A stretch of DNA of 5,100 nucleotides from Ferruginibacter sp. (GTDB lineage: Bacteria > Bacteroidota > Bacteroidia > Chitinophagales > Chitinophagaceae): positions 1 to 5,100 of the forward strand of contig JANXTN010000200.1 of assembly GCA_025352435.1 (NCBI GenBank), written 5' to 3'. Of this stretch, positions 1 through 5,100 are shown piece after piece. Numbering within the stretch: the first letter of the stretch is position 1; every line of letters begins with the position of its first letter. A model generated the notes under the pieces. The model did no database searches. It saw nothing but the letters and a program-made list of their open reading frames with translations, and had not been told where the DNA came from. Made by a program: the position numbers and the translations under genes.

Positions 1-1212
1 GCGGGTATTTTAACCCAAGAAAAAAGCGATTTAATAGGTAAAGTATGTGATGAAATATTGGAAGGTAAATTAGATGAATATTTCCCTTTGGTAGTATGGC
101 AAACCGGAAGTGGTACCCAAAGTAATATGAACGTAAACGAAGTGGTTGCCTACCGTGGCCATGTTTTAAATGGCGGTAACCTCGCTGACAAAGAGAAATT
201 TCTTCACCCAAATGATGATGTAAATAAAAGCCAGAGCAGCAATGATACTTTTCCAACAGCTATGCATATTGCCGCTTGCAAAATATTGAATGACGTAACA
301 ATACCAGGCATAAAAAAATTAAGAGATACACTTCATGCAAAGTCGCAGGAATACATGCACGTTGTAAAAATTGGTCGTACACATTTTATGGATGCTACAC
401 CACTTACGGTTGGCCAAGAAATTAGTGGATATGTTTCGCAATTGAATCATGGCTTGCGTGCCATTAACAATGCATTGCCACACCTTAGCGAACTAGCGCT
501 TGGCGGTACAGCTGTTGGAACAGGAATAAACACGCCGGAAGGTTATTCGGAGAATGTAGCAAAACATATTGCGACTCTTACAGGTTTACCCTTTGTAACT
601 GCAGAGAATAAATTTGAAGCCTTAGCTGCGCATGATGCTATTGTAGAAATGCATGGTGCTTTAAAAATGATCGCTGTTAGCTTAATGAAAATTGCAAATG
701 ATATCAGAATGTTATCTAGCGGCCCGAGAAGTGGAATTGGCGAAATTTTTATTCCCGATAATGAACCCGGCTCATCTATTATGCCGGGCAAAGTAAACCC
801 TACGCAATGCGAAGCGCTTACAATGATTGCGGCACAAGTAATGGGCAATGATGTTACCATCAGCATTGGTGGCAGCAATGGTCATTTTGAATTAAATGTT
901 TTTAAACCTGTAATGATTTATAATTTCTTACACAGTGCAAGGTTGATTGGAGACGGTTGCGTTTCTTTCAACGATAAATGCGCTGTAGGCTTGGCACCTA
1001 TTGAAGCAAATATTAAAAAGCATGTAGATAATTCATTGATGCTTGTAACAGCTTTAAATACAAAAATTGGATATTACAAAGCTGCGGAAATTGCACAGAC
1101 CGCACACAAAGAAGGAACTAATTTAAAAGAGATGGCCATCAAACTTGGCTATGTTACTGCAGAGGATTTCGATAAGTGGGTAATACCTGCAGAGATGGTA
1201 GGAAAAATATAA
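1..1212 (+). CDS. fumC: Class II fumarate hydratase (fumarase C), N-terminus cut by window edge
   Basis: Catalyses the reversible hydration of fumarate to (S)-malate in the TCA cycle, as a cytosolic, iron-independent homotetramer. The frame is open from base 1, giving 403 residues. Aligning motifs to E. coli FumC numbering (offset about 60) shows that roughly 60 N-terminal residues lie left of the window; full-length enzymes are about 465. Visible motifs, numbered from base 1: [10 protein letters not shown] near residues 35-44 (substrate-binding Ser/Thr loop), HPNDD near 69-73 (the B-site region), SSN at 79-81, GRTH with the catalytic His at 128, and the superfamily signature [15 protein letters not shown] from 257, with the catalytic loop Ser at 258 and Lys at 264. 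The [15 protein letters not shown] form and the TGSGTQ loop point to fumarase rather than aspartase or argininosuccinate lyase. The reading frame is intact and ends in TAA at 1210-1212. No terminator follows, so transcription probably continues into the glycosyltransferase 18 bp downstream. Confidence 0.97.
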   Translation, partial: AGILTQEKSDLIGKVCDEILEGKLDEYFPLVVWQTGSGTQSNMNVNEVVAYRGHVLNGGNLADKEKFLHPNDDVNKSQSSNDTFPTAMHIAACKILNDVTIPGIKKLRDTLHAKSQEYMHVVKIGRTHFMDATPLTVGQEISGYVSQLNHGLRAINNALPHLSELALGGTAVGTGINTPEGYSENVAKHIATLTGLPFVTAENKFEALAAHDAIVEMHGALKMIAVSLMKIANDIRMLSSGPRSGIGEIFIPDNEPGSSIMPGKVNPTQCEALTMIAAQVMGNDVTISIGGSNGHFELNVFKPVMIYNFLHSARLIGDGCVSFNDKCAVGLAPIEANIKKHVDNSLMLVTALNTKIGYYKAAEIAQTAHKEGTNLKEMAIKLGYVTAEDFDKWVIPAEMVGKI

Positions 1213-1230
1213 ACGCAATTATCTTATCTG

Positions 1231-2214
1231 ATGAAAATCCTAATTGCATATCAAGGTTTAATTCCTGTAACAAGTTATGGTGGTACAGAAAGAGTAATTT
1301 GGTATTTAGGAAAGGAACTTTCTAAGCTTGGTCATGCTGTAACTTTTCTGGTGAACAAAGGTTCTTATTGTGACTTTGGTAAAATCATTTTTATAGACCC
1401 AACACAATGTTTAGCTGATCAAATTCCTGAAGAAATTGACATTGTTCATTTTAATTTTTTCCCGTCAGAACAAATTACAAAGCCATACATAATAACGATG
1501 CATGGCAATATTAATGATGATAGAAAATTTGATTTAAATACTATTTTCGTTTCTGCTAATCACGCAGAGCGCTTTGGTAGCAAAGCTTTTGTTCATAATG
1601 GTCTAGATTGGGATGACTATCAAAAACCTTCTTTAAATAATGCAAGATCACACTATCATTTTTTAGGAAATGCCGCATGGCGTGTAAAAAATGTACGAGG
1701 TGCTATCCAAACCATTCAACAAACAAAAAAAGAAACTTTAAAAGTTTTAGGTGGCACGAGGCTCAATATAAATATGGGTTTTAGATTTACGCTTAGTCCG
1801 AGAATTTCTTTTTATGGAATGGTTGGCGGTACAAAAAAATTTTCCCTGCTTAATGGTTCTAAGGGATTAATATTTCCTGTGCGATGGCATGAGCCTTTTG
1901 GGCTAGCTATTACAGAAAGTTTGTTTTTTGGTTGTCCCGTATTTGGAACTCCTTATGGTTCACTGCCAGAAATAGTTAGTAGCGAGGTTGGATACCTGTC
2001 ATCCAAAAGTGAAGAATTAAAAGAAGCAATTGAAAATGGAAATGCTTTTTCAGGAAAAGTTTGCAATGAGTACGCAATAGAGAATTTCAATTCTAAAAAA
2101 ATGGCGTTAGAATATTTAGTGAAATACAACGCAGTTTTTAGTGGAGAAGCAATCAATAAAACTCATCCATCTTTATTAAAGATTCAGACACATAAATTTC
2201 TTCCATTTGAATAA
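1231..2214 (+). CDS. Glycosyltransferase, GT4-like (GT-B fold), specificity unknown
   Basis: A predicted retaining glycosyltransferase that would transfer a sugar from a nucleotide-sugar donor; donor and acceptor cannot be read from the sequence. The 327 residues split into two Rossmann-like halves. The N-terminal half opens with MKILIAY and a Gly-rich loop GGTE at residues 17-20, followed by a helix (WYLGKELSKLGHAVTFLV) typical of GT4 acceptor domains; THGN-like MHGN lies at 90-93 and HNGLD at 122-126. The donor half starts around FLGNAAWRVKN (144-154), which resembles the family's 'G+....KN' strand-turn. It carries the EX7E motif in HEPFGLAITE (Glu221 and Glu229), then GCPVFGTPYGSLPEIV, the usual donor-binding GT4 segment. 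At 327 aa it is short for GT4 (commonly 350-400). No signal peptide or membrane segment is seen, so it is probably cytosolic or peripheral. The ATG start gives an 18-bp gap to fumC with no Shine-Dalgarno sequence, as is usual in Bacteroidota. A role in cell-surface polysaccharide or glycolipid synthesis is possible but is inference. Confidence 0.85.
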   Translation: MKILIAYQGLIPVTSYGGTERVIWYLGKELSKLGHAVTFLVNKGSYCDFGKIIFIDPTQCLADQIPEEIDIVHFNFFPSEQITKPYIITMHGNINDDRKFDLNTIFVSANHAERFGSKAFVHNGLDWDDYQKPSLNNARSHYHFLGNAAWRVKNVRGAIQTIQQTKKETLKVLGGTRLNINMGFRFTLSPRISFYGMVGGTKKFSLLNGSKGLIFPVRWHEPFGLAITESLFFGCPVFGTPYGSLPEIVSSEVGYLSSKSEELKEAIENGNAFSGKVCNEYAIENFNSKKMALEYLVKYNAVFSGEAINKTHPSLLKIQTHKFLPFE

Positions 2215-2219
2215 CAGTA

Positions 2220-3014
2220 TTATATAATTTCTTTCCATGTATGATCAGCCAGCAGCTGCACTTTAGCAGTATGTTGCTTAAAAGATTTTAAACCTCTTCC
2301 CCACTCATTAGGGCTCACCATGCTTATCATATAACTGCTGTCATGATTTTCATACAAATGATATATCTGTCCTATCACAGGTTGAAAAGTTAATTTGGCA
2401 CTGTACACGATCATTGATAATTCTTTTCGGGATTGTATTTCCTGCGCCTGCAATGCAAGAAGTTCCACCTGTTTGCGAATCTGGTCTAGCTGCATGTTGG
2501 TTTGCTCTTCCATAGCAGTGAGCACTTTGTGCCTAATGACACCTTCTTGTGTGGGTTTAATTACAGCTCCGCTTACACTTGCACTGTAAGGAAGCACACT
2601 CATTTGTTTGTGGTAAAACTCTGTGTTGGTATAATTATTGCCATCTTCCTTCCTTCCGGTTTGGGTTATTTTTAAATAGCCGTTGGGTTGTATTTCATGA
2701 TGCACTTCTAAAACGACTTCATCGTTTTTCTCAAAGATAATTTCCATTAAAATGGAGCTTAAAACTTTCCCTCTTACATGAGTTGCAAATTCTTTGTCAT
2801 AAAAATCCTGGAAACTATCATCTACTACAATATCATATTTTGCACCAAATGAAACATTTTCAAGGGTGACCCAACTGTTATTAACTACAAGCTCATTTTT
2901 ATTTTCAGAACTTGTAATCTGGAAATAACCACTCTTGGGTCTGTCGCCTTTTTCATAGGTTCCTTTCTCAGGGAAAAGTTGCCAGGCGGCAAGAAAATTG
3001 TATGCTGAAGTCAT
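2220..3014 (-). CDS. Conserved protein of unknown function with a C-terminal DUF2452-type domain
   Basis: Function unknown. From the ATG at 3012-3014 the protein has 264 residues. Residues about 137-262 match my recollection of DUF2452 proteins of Bacteroidota: VLPYSASVSGAVIKPTQEG, a long helix (about 160-200) with EEQTNMQLDQIRKQVELLA, then VIGQIYHLYENHDSS, MISMVSPNEWGR and the closing LLADHTWKEI. Residues 1-135 form a separate, strand-rich part (FLAAWQLFPEKGTYEKG, SGYFQI, NNSWVTLENVSF, NGYLKITQTG, TNTEFYH) that looks like a small beta-sheet or barrel domain; this structural reading is inference. There is no signal peptide or membrane segment, so it is probably cytosolic. The frame also allows a TTG start at 3027-3029, adding five residues (MLNNT), but ATG is preferred as the standard codon, directly before the well-formed N-terminus. 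The gene converges on the glycosyltransferase with a 5-bp gap and follows dnaA on the same strand beyond a terminator, so it likely has its own promoter in 3015-3138. Confidence 0.8.
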   Translation of the reverse strand: MTSAYNFLAAWQLFPEKGTYEKGDRPKSGYFQITSSENKNELVVNNSWVTLENVSFGAKYDIVVDDSFQDFYDKEFATHVRGKVLSSILMEIIFEKNDEVVLEVHHEIQPNGYLKITQTGRKEDGNNYTNTEFYHKQMSVLPYSASVSGAVIKPTQEGVIRHKVLTAMEEQTNMQLDQIRKQVELLALQAQEIQSRKELSMIVYSAKLTFQPVIGQIYHLYENHDSSYMISMVSPNEWGRGLKSFKQHTAKVQLLADHTWKEII

Positions 3015-3138
3015 GGTATTATTTAGCAAGCGAAGGTAATTTTTTTCGCTCCGGAAAAAATTGTCAGAATTTACTTGATAAGAAATTTATGCGTTTTAAT
3101 TTCCTTTAAAATCTTACTGAAATTACTACCGATCAAAC

Positions 3139-3171
3139 AAAAAAAACCGTTTCTAATAAAAGAAACGGTTT
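3139..3171 (-). terminator. Rho-independent terminator of dnaA
   Basis: A perfect 11-bp inverted repeat (AAACCGTTTCT at 3144-3154 and AGAAACGGTTT at 3161-3171) encloses a 6-nt loop. Read on the minus strand, the stem runs straight into a T-tract (the complement of the eight A's at 3139-3146, part of it in the stem base). The hairpin begins about 21 nt past the dnaA stop codon. The plus-strand side lacks a clean T-run right after the stem, so it appears to act mainly in the dnaA direction. It separates dnaA from the DUF2452-type gene. Confidence 0.9.
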
Positions 3172-3192
3172 GTAAATATTTTTAAAAAAAAA

Positions 3193-4626
3193 TTACATGG
3201 CTGCTAACTGAACTTTCTGCTGTAATTCTAATACACTTTCTTTAAAAAGATTGTCAGTATCCATCAAATCCTTTACCGTCTGGCAACTATGTATAACAGT
3301 TGTATGATCTCGGCCACCAAAATGTTCACCAATAGTTTTCAATGAATTTTTAGTAAAGGCTTTTGATAAGAACATAGTTATTTGCCTAGCCTGAACGATT
3401 TCACGCTTACGGGTTTTCTGAAGTAACTTATCGTAAGCTACATCAAAATATTCGCACACCATTTTCTGGATGGCATCTATTGTTATTTCTTTTGTGGAAG
3501 ATTTTACAAAATTCCTCAGTACTTTTTTTGCCAATTCGAGATCTATTTCTCTTTTGTTAAGCGAAGACTGTGCCAACAGGGAAATCAGTGCTCCTTCTAG
3601 TTCCCTTACGTTGCTGTTTATGTTATAAGCAATGTATTTGACTACTTCACGGGGCATTTCCAACCCATCATTTTTCATCTTAATATCTAAAATATCAATC
3701 TTTGTTTCATAATCCGGCATCTGTAAATCTGCACTTAATCCCCAACGGAAACGGCTCAAGAGCCTTTCCTGTACACCTTCCAAATCTTTTGGTGATTTAT
3801 CACTTGTAAGAATTAATTGTTTCCCACTTTGGTGAAGATGATTAAATATTGAGAAAAATGCATCTTGTGATTTCTCAGCACGATTAAAAAACTGAATATC
3901 GTCAATGATCAAAACATCAATCAATTGATAGAAATGTATAAAATCGTTTATAGCATTATTACGACCATGATCAATAAACTGGTTGATAAATTTTTCTGAG
4001 CTTACATACAACACAACCTTATTTGGATTAAGGCTTTTTACTTCGTTGCCTATTGCCTGCGCCAGATGTGTTTTACCCAAACCTACACCACCATAAACCA
4101 CCAAAGGATTAAAACTTGTTCCTCCCGGTTTTTCTGCAACTGTTTTTCCTGCACGACGAGCTACACGGTTGCAATCTCCTTCTATAAAAGTATCAAATGT
4201 ATATGCGGAATTTAGCTGCGGATCAATCTGCATTTTTTTAAGACCCGGTATTACGAAAGGGTTCTTAACAGGAGTATTTATGACAAGAGGAAAATCCATT
4301 TCGTTGTTTGAATATGATCTGTATCCATGTCCTGGAATATCGGTAGTAAGTGGTTTGTTTTTGCTGTTACCACTGTCTACCATTATTCTGTATTCTAATC
4401 TTGCATCTTTCCCCAATTCTCTTTTTAAAGTTTTTGCAAGAAGAGATACATAGTGCTCTTCAAGATACTCATAAAAAAATTGACTTGGTACCTGTATAGT
4501 AAGAATTTTTTCTTTCAAACTTACAGGTTTGATTGGTTCAAACCAGGTTTTAAAATGCTGCCATTCAACAATATCTTTGATAATATCCAAACAGGAAGCC
4601 CATATTTTATCAAAAGATTTATCCAT
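3193..4626 (-). CDS. dnaA: Chromosomal replication initiator protein DnaA
   Basis: An AAA+ ATPase that binds DnaA boxes at oriC, oligomerises in its ATP form, unwinds the origin and recruits the replicative helicase; it is often also a transcription regulator of its own gene. At 477 residues it is a normal family length. Domain I (about 1-85) has the helicase/partner-binding form (IWASCLDIIKD, FKTWFEPIKP). Domain II is a short variable linker (about 86-138). Domain III (about 139-370) has Walker A GGVGLGKT at 179-186, Walker B VLIIDDIQF at 238-246, sensor 1 LILTSD at 271-276, box VII RLLSRFRWGL at 288-297 (Arg292 aligning with the E. coli arginine finger Arg285) and sensor 2 NVRELEGAL at 339-347. 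Domain IV (about 377-477) ends with the DNA-binding signature GGRDHTTVIHS at 437-447. No key residue is missing. Translation starts at ATG 4624-4626 without a Shine-Dalgarno sequence. The gene is divergent from the DUF3127-type gene across a 419-bp AT-rich region with DnaA boxes. Confidence 0.98.
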   Translation of the reverse strand: MDKSFDKIWASCLDIIKDIVEWQHFKTWFEPIKPVSLKEKILTIQVPSQFFYEYLEEHYVSLLAKTLKRELGKDARLEYRIMVDSGNSKNKPLTTDIPGHGYRSYSNNEMDFPLVINTPVKNPFVIPGLKKMQIDPQLNSAYTFDTFIEGDCNRVARRAGKTVAEKPGGTSFNPLVVYGGVGLGKTHLAQAIGNEVKSLNPNKVVLYVSSEKFINQFIDHGRNNAINDFIHFYQLIDVLIIDDIQFFNRAEKSQDAFFSIFNHLHQSGKQLILTSDKSPKDLEGVQERLLSRFRWGLSADLQMPDYETKIDILDIKMKNDGLEMPREVVKYIAYNINSNVRELEGALISLLAQSSLNKREIDLELAKKVLRNFVKSSTKEITIDAIQKMVCEYFDVAYDKLLQKTRKREIVQARQITMFLSKAFTKNSLKTIGEHFGGRDHTTVIHSCQTVKDLMDTDNLFKESVLELQQKVQLAAM

Positions 4627-4727
4627 CAGAAATTCAACTGTTTTAGCTTGTATTATTTGGTTAGTTTTTGGGTACCCATTAAACGATGATGCTGTTTTTT
4701 ATGGGGAGAACGAATATCAAAATAAAT

Positions 4728-4736
4728 TGTTGATAA
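4728..4736 (-). promoter_or_regulatory. DnaA-box-like site, 8 of 9 to consensus
   Basis: Read on the minus strand the site is TTATCAACA, one mismatch from the E. coli-type consensus TTATCCACA. It lies about 100 bp upstream of the dnaA start codon, where DnaA could repress its own gene or contribute to origin binding. In such AT-rich DNA a single 8/9 match could arise by chance. Confidence 0.4.
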
Positions 4737-4837
4737 AAAAAACTTTTTATTGTTTGTGAAATACATTAGACAAATTGAGAAAACATTTTTTTCTAAATTA
4801 TAAAATTTATCTAATGACTCAAAAGCCTATTCCCTAT

Positions 4838-4867
4838 TGACTTTTACCTTTTTTAAGCTGACTTTTA
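4838..4867 (+). repeat. Pair of 9-bp direct repeats TGACTTTTA, 21 bp apart
   Basis: TGACTTTTA occurs exactly at 4838-4846 and 4859-4867, a start-to-start spacing of 21 bp (about two helical turns). A shorter relative, TGACT, starts at 4815, 23 bp earlier, so the core is iterated three times on the same DNA face. The array runs directly into the A/T-only block. It could be a protein-binding array, or coincidence in low-complexity DNA. Confidence 0.4.
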
Positions 4868-4919
4868 AAATAATTTTTTTTAAAGAAAATATTATTAAAA
4901 AATTTTAAATAATTTTTTT
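4863..4919. other. Extreme A/T block, possible DNA unwinding element
   Basis: 57 consecutive bases with a single G (at 4885) and no C, made of alternating A and T runs. It sits between the TGACTTTTA repeats and the best DnaA box (4926-4934). Such blocks next to DnaA boxes serve as unwinding elements in bacterial origins; that role here is inferred from composition and position only. Confidence 0.4.
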
Positions 4920-4925
4920 GGGCTA

Positions 4926-4934
4926 TGTGTATAA
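4926..4934 (-). promoter_or_regulatory. DnaA box, consensus match TTATACACA
   Basis: Read on the minus strand the site is TTATACACA, a full match to the relaxed consensus TTWTNCACA and one base from TTATCCACA. It begins 6 bp after the A/T block. Four bases to its right, on the opposite strand, is a weaker 7/9 site (AAATCCACA, 4939-4947), giving a possible inverted pair. Confidence 0.55.
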
Positions 4935-5020
4935 ATCCAAATCCACATTACTTTAAGGAACTTTTTTTAGTACTCTTTTTTAAATAAATACTTCCTTTAA
5001 AATGCTAATAAAATAACGCA

Positions 5021-5028
5021 TAATTTTG
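5021..5028 (+). promoter_or_regulatory. Bacteroidota-type promoter -7 element for the DUF3127-type gene
   Basis: TAATTTTG is an exact match to the Bacteroidota -7 consensus TAnnTTTG. The expected -33 TTTG is represented at best by TTTA at 4996-4999, 21 bp upstream. A transcript starting about 7 bases after the element would have a leader of only around 10 nt before the ATG at 5046. In DNA this AT-rich an 8-bp match is not rare, but its placement just before the gene supports it. Confidence 0.5.
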
Positions 5029-5045
5029 AAAATAAAAATTATTTT

Positions 5046-5100
5046 ATGAGTTACGAATTAACAGGCAAATTAATTGCAAAATACGATACAGTTCAACGTA
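5046..5100 (+). CDS. DUF3127-type protein, N-terminal 18 codons only (runs off window)
   Basis: The frame opens with ATG at 5046 and stays open to the edge, giving MSYELTGKLIAKYDTVQR. This matches the characteristic start of small Bacteroidota DUF3127 proteins (M-[AS]-Y-E-[LIV]-[ST]-G-K-[LI] ... [FY]-D-T-x-Q), as I recall the family; members are short, of unknown function, and may be OB-fold-like. The call rests on 18 residues, so the rest of the protein is unverified. There is no Shine-Dalgarno sequence; an exact TAnnTTTG promoter element lies 17 bp upstream. It is transcribed divergently from dnaA. Confidence 0.65.
   Translation, partial: MSYELTGKLIAKYDTVQR

Larger units (their letters stand above)
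4627..5045. other. AT-rich intergenic region between dnaA and DUF3127-type gene; candidate oriC or dnaA control region
   Basis: 419 bp without a convincing gene. It must hold the dnaA promoter (leftward) and the promoter of the downstream gene (rightward). It contains DnaA-box-like 9-mers at 4728-4736, 4926-4934 and (weak) 4939-4947, paired 9-bp direct repeats at 4838-4846 and 4859-4867, and an almost pure A/T block at 4863-4919 that could melt easily. Lying next to dnaA, with boxes flanking an unwinding-type element, it fits the general layout of a bacterial origin. Only one box is a full consensus match, however, and most known origins have more, so autoregulatory DnaA binding alone is a real alternative. 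Confidence 0.45.

Noticed and set aside
543..878. Open frame on the minus strand inside fumC
   Set aside because: It lies fully antisense to a strongly conserved fumarase coding region and resembles no family; it is a shadow of the real gene.
2395..2589. Open frame on the plus strand within the DUF2452-type gene
   Set aside because: Antisense to a gene with recognisable conserved motifs; Cys/Ser-rich translation with no family resemblance.
3027..3029. TTG as start codon of the DUF2452-type gene
   Set aside because: ATG at 3012-3014 is a better start, and the five extra residues carry no family-like sequence.
3030..3049. Small hairpin GCGAA/TTCGC in the leader of the DUF2452-type gene
   Set aside because: Only a 5-bp stem with a loop of about 10 nt; no sign of a riboswitch or attenuator.
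3082..3089. Minus-strand TAAATTTC as a -7 promoter element for the DUF2452-type gene
   Set aside because: It misses the final G of TAnnTTTG and has no TTTG about 20 bp upstream; too weak in AT-rich DNA to annotate.
4718..4725. Minus-strand TTATTTTG as a -7 promoter element for dnaA
   Set aside because: One mismatch to TAnnTTTG and no -33 element at the right distance; the dnaA promoter must be in this region but I cannot place it.
4453..4759. Two overlapping plus-strand open frames across the 5' end of dnaA and into the intergenic region
   Set aside because: Mostly antisense to DnaA domain I, with no recognisable product and no promoter or start signal; AT-rich DNA and chance lack of stops explain them.
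1..5100. Search for CRISPR arrays, insertion sequences, tRNA/rRNA genes or a novel defence system
   Set aside because: No regularly spaced long repeats, transposase-like frames, cloverleaf-like or rRNA-like segments, or toxin/nuclease/defence motifs were seen; the coding content is housekeeping plus conserved uncharacterised genes.

Overview
The window looks like chromosomal DNA from a Bacteroidota bacterium, probably Chitinophagaceae-like. This rests on low GC, no Shine-Dalgarno sequences before the genes, a TAnnTTTG-type -7 promoter element, and two protein families typical of this phylum (a DUF2452-type and a DUF3127-type protein). The genus-level placement is inference; no marker in the window fixes it.

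Layout: bases 1-1212 (+) hold the C-terminal ~85% of a class II fumarase (fumC), cut by the left edge. It is followed after 18 bp by a compact GT4-like glycosyltransferase (1231-2214, +), probably co-transcribed with it. A DUF2452-type protein of unknown function (2220-3014, -) converges on the glycosyltransferase with a 5-bp gap. Upstream of it on the same strand lies dnaA (3193-4626, -), complete with all functional motifs. A strong intrinsic terminator (3139-3171) follows dnaA, so the DUF2452 gene is probably a separate transcription unit. Between dnaA and the divergent start of a DUF3127-type gene (5046 to the right edge, +) is a 419-bp, very AT-rich intergenic region. It holds one consensus DnaA box, one near-consensus box, a weak third box, a 57-bp block with a single G/C base, and 9-bp direct repeats spaced 21 bp apart.

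How the genes relate: fumC is central metabolism (TCA cycle) and dnaA is replication initiation. The glycosyltransferase and the DUF2452 protein have no visible functional tie to either. The most interesting stretch is the dnaA-DUF3127 intergenic region, a candidate oriC or a DnaA-autoregulated control region. No mobile element, CRISPR array, tRNA, rRNA or defence system was seen, and the coding content is ordinary housekeeping plus conserved uncharacterised genes.
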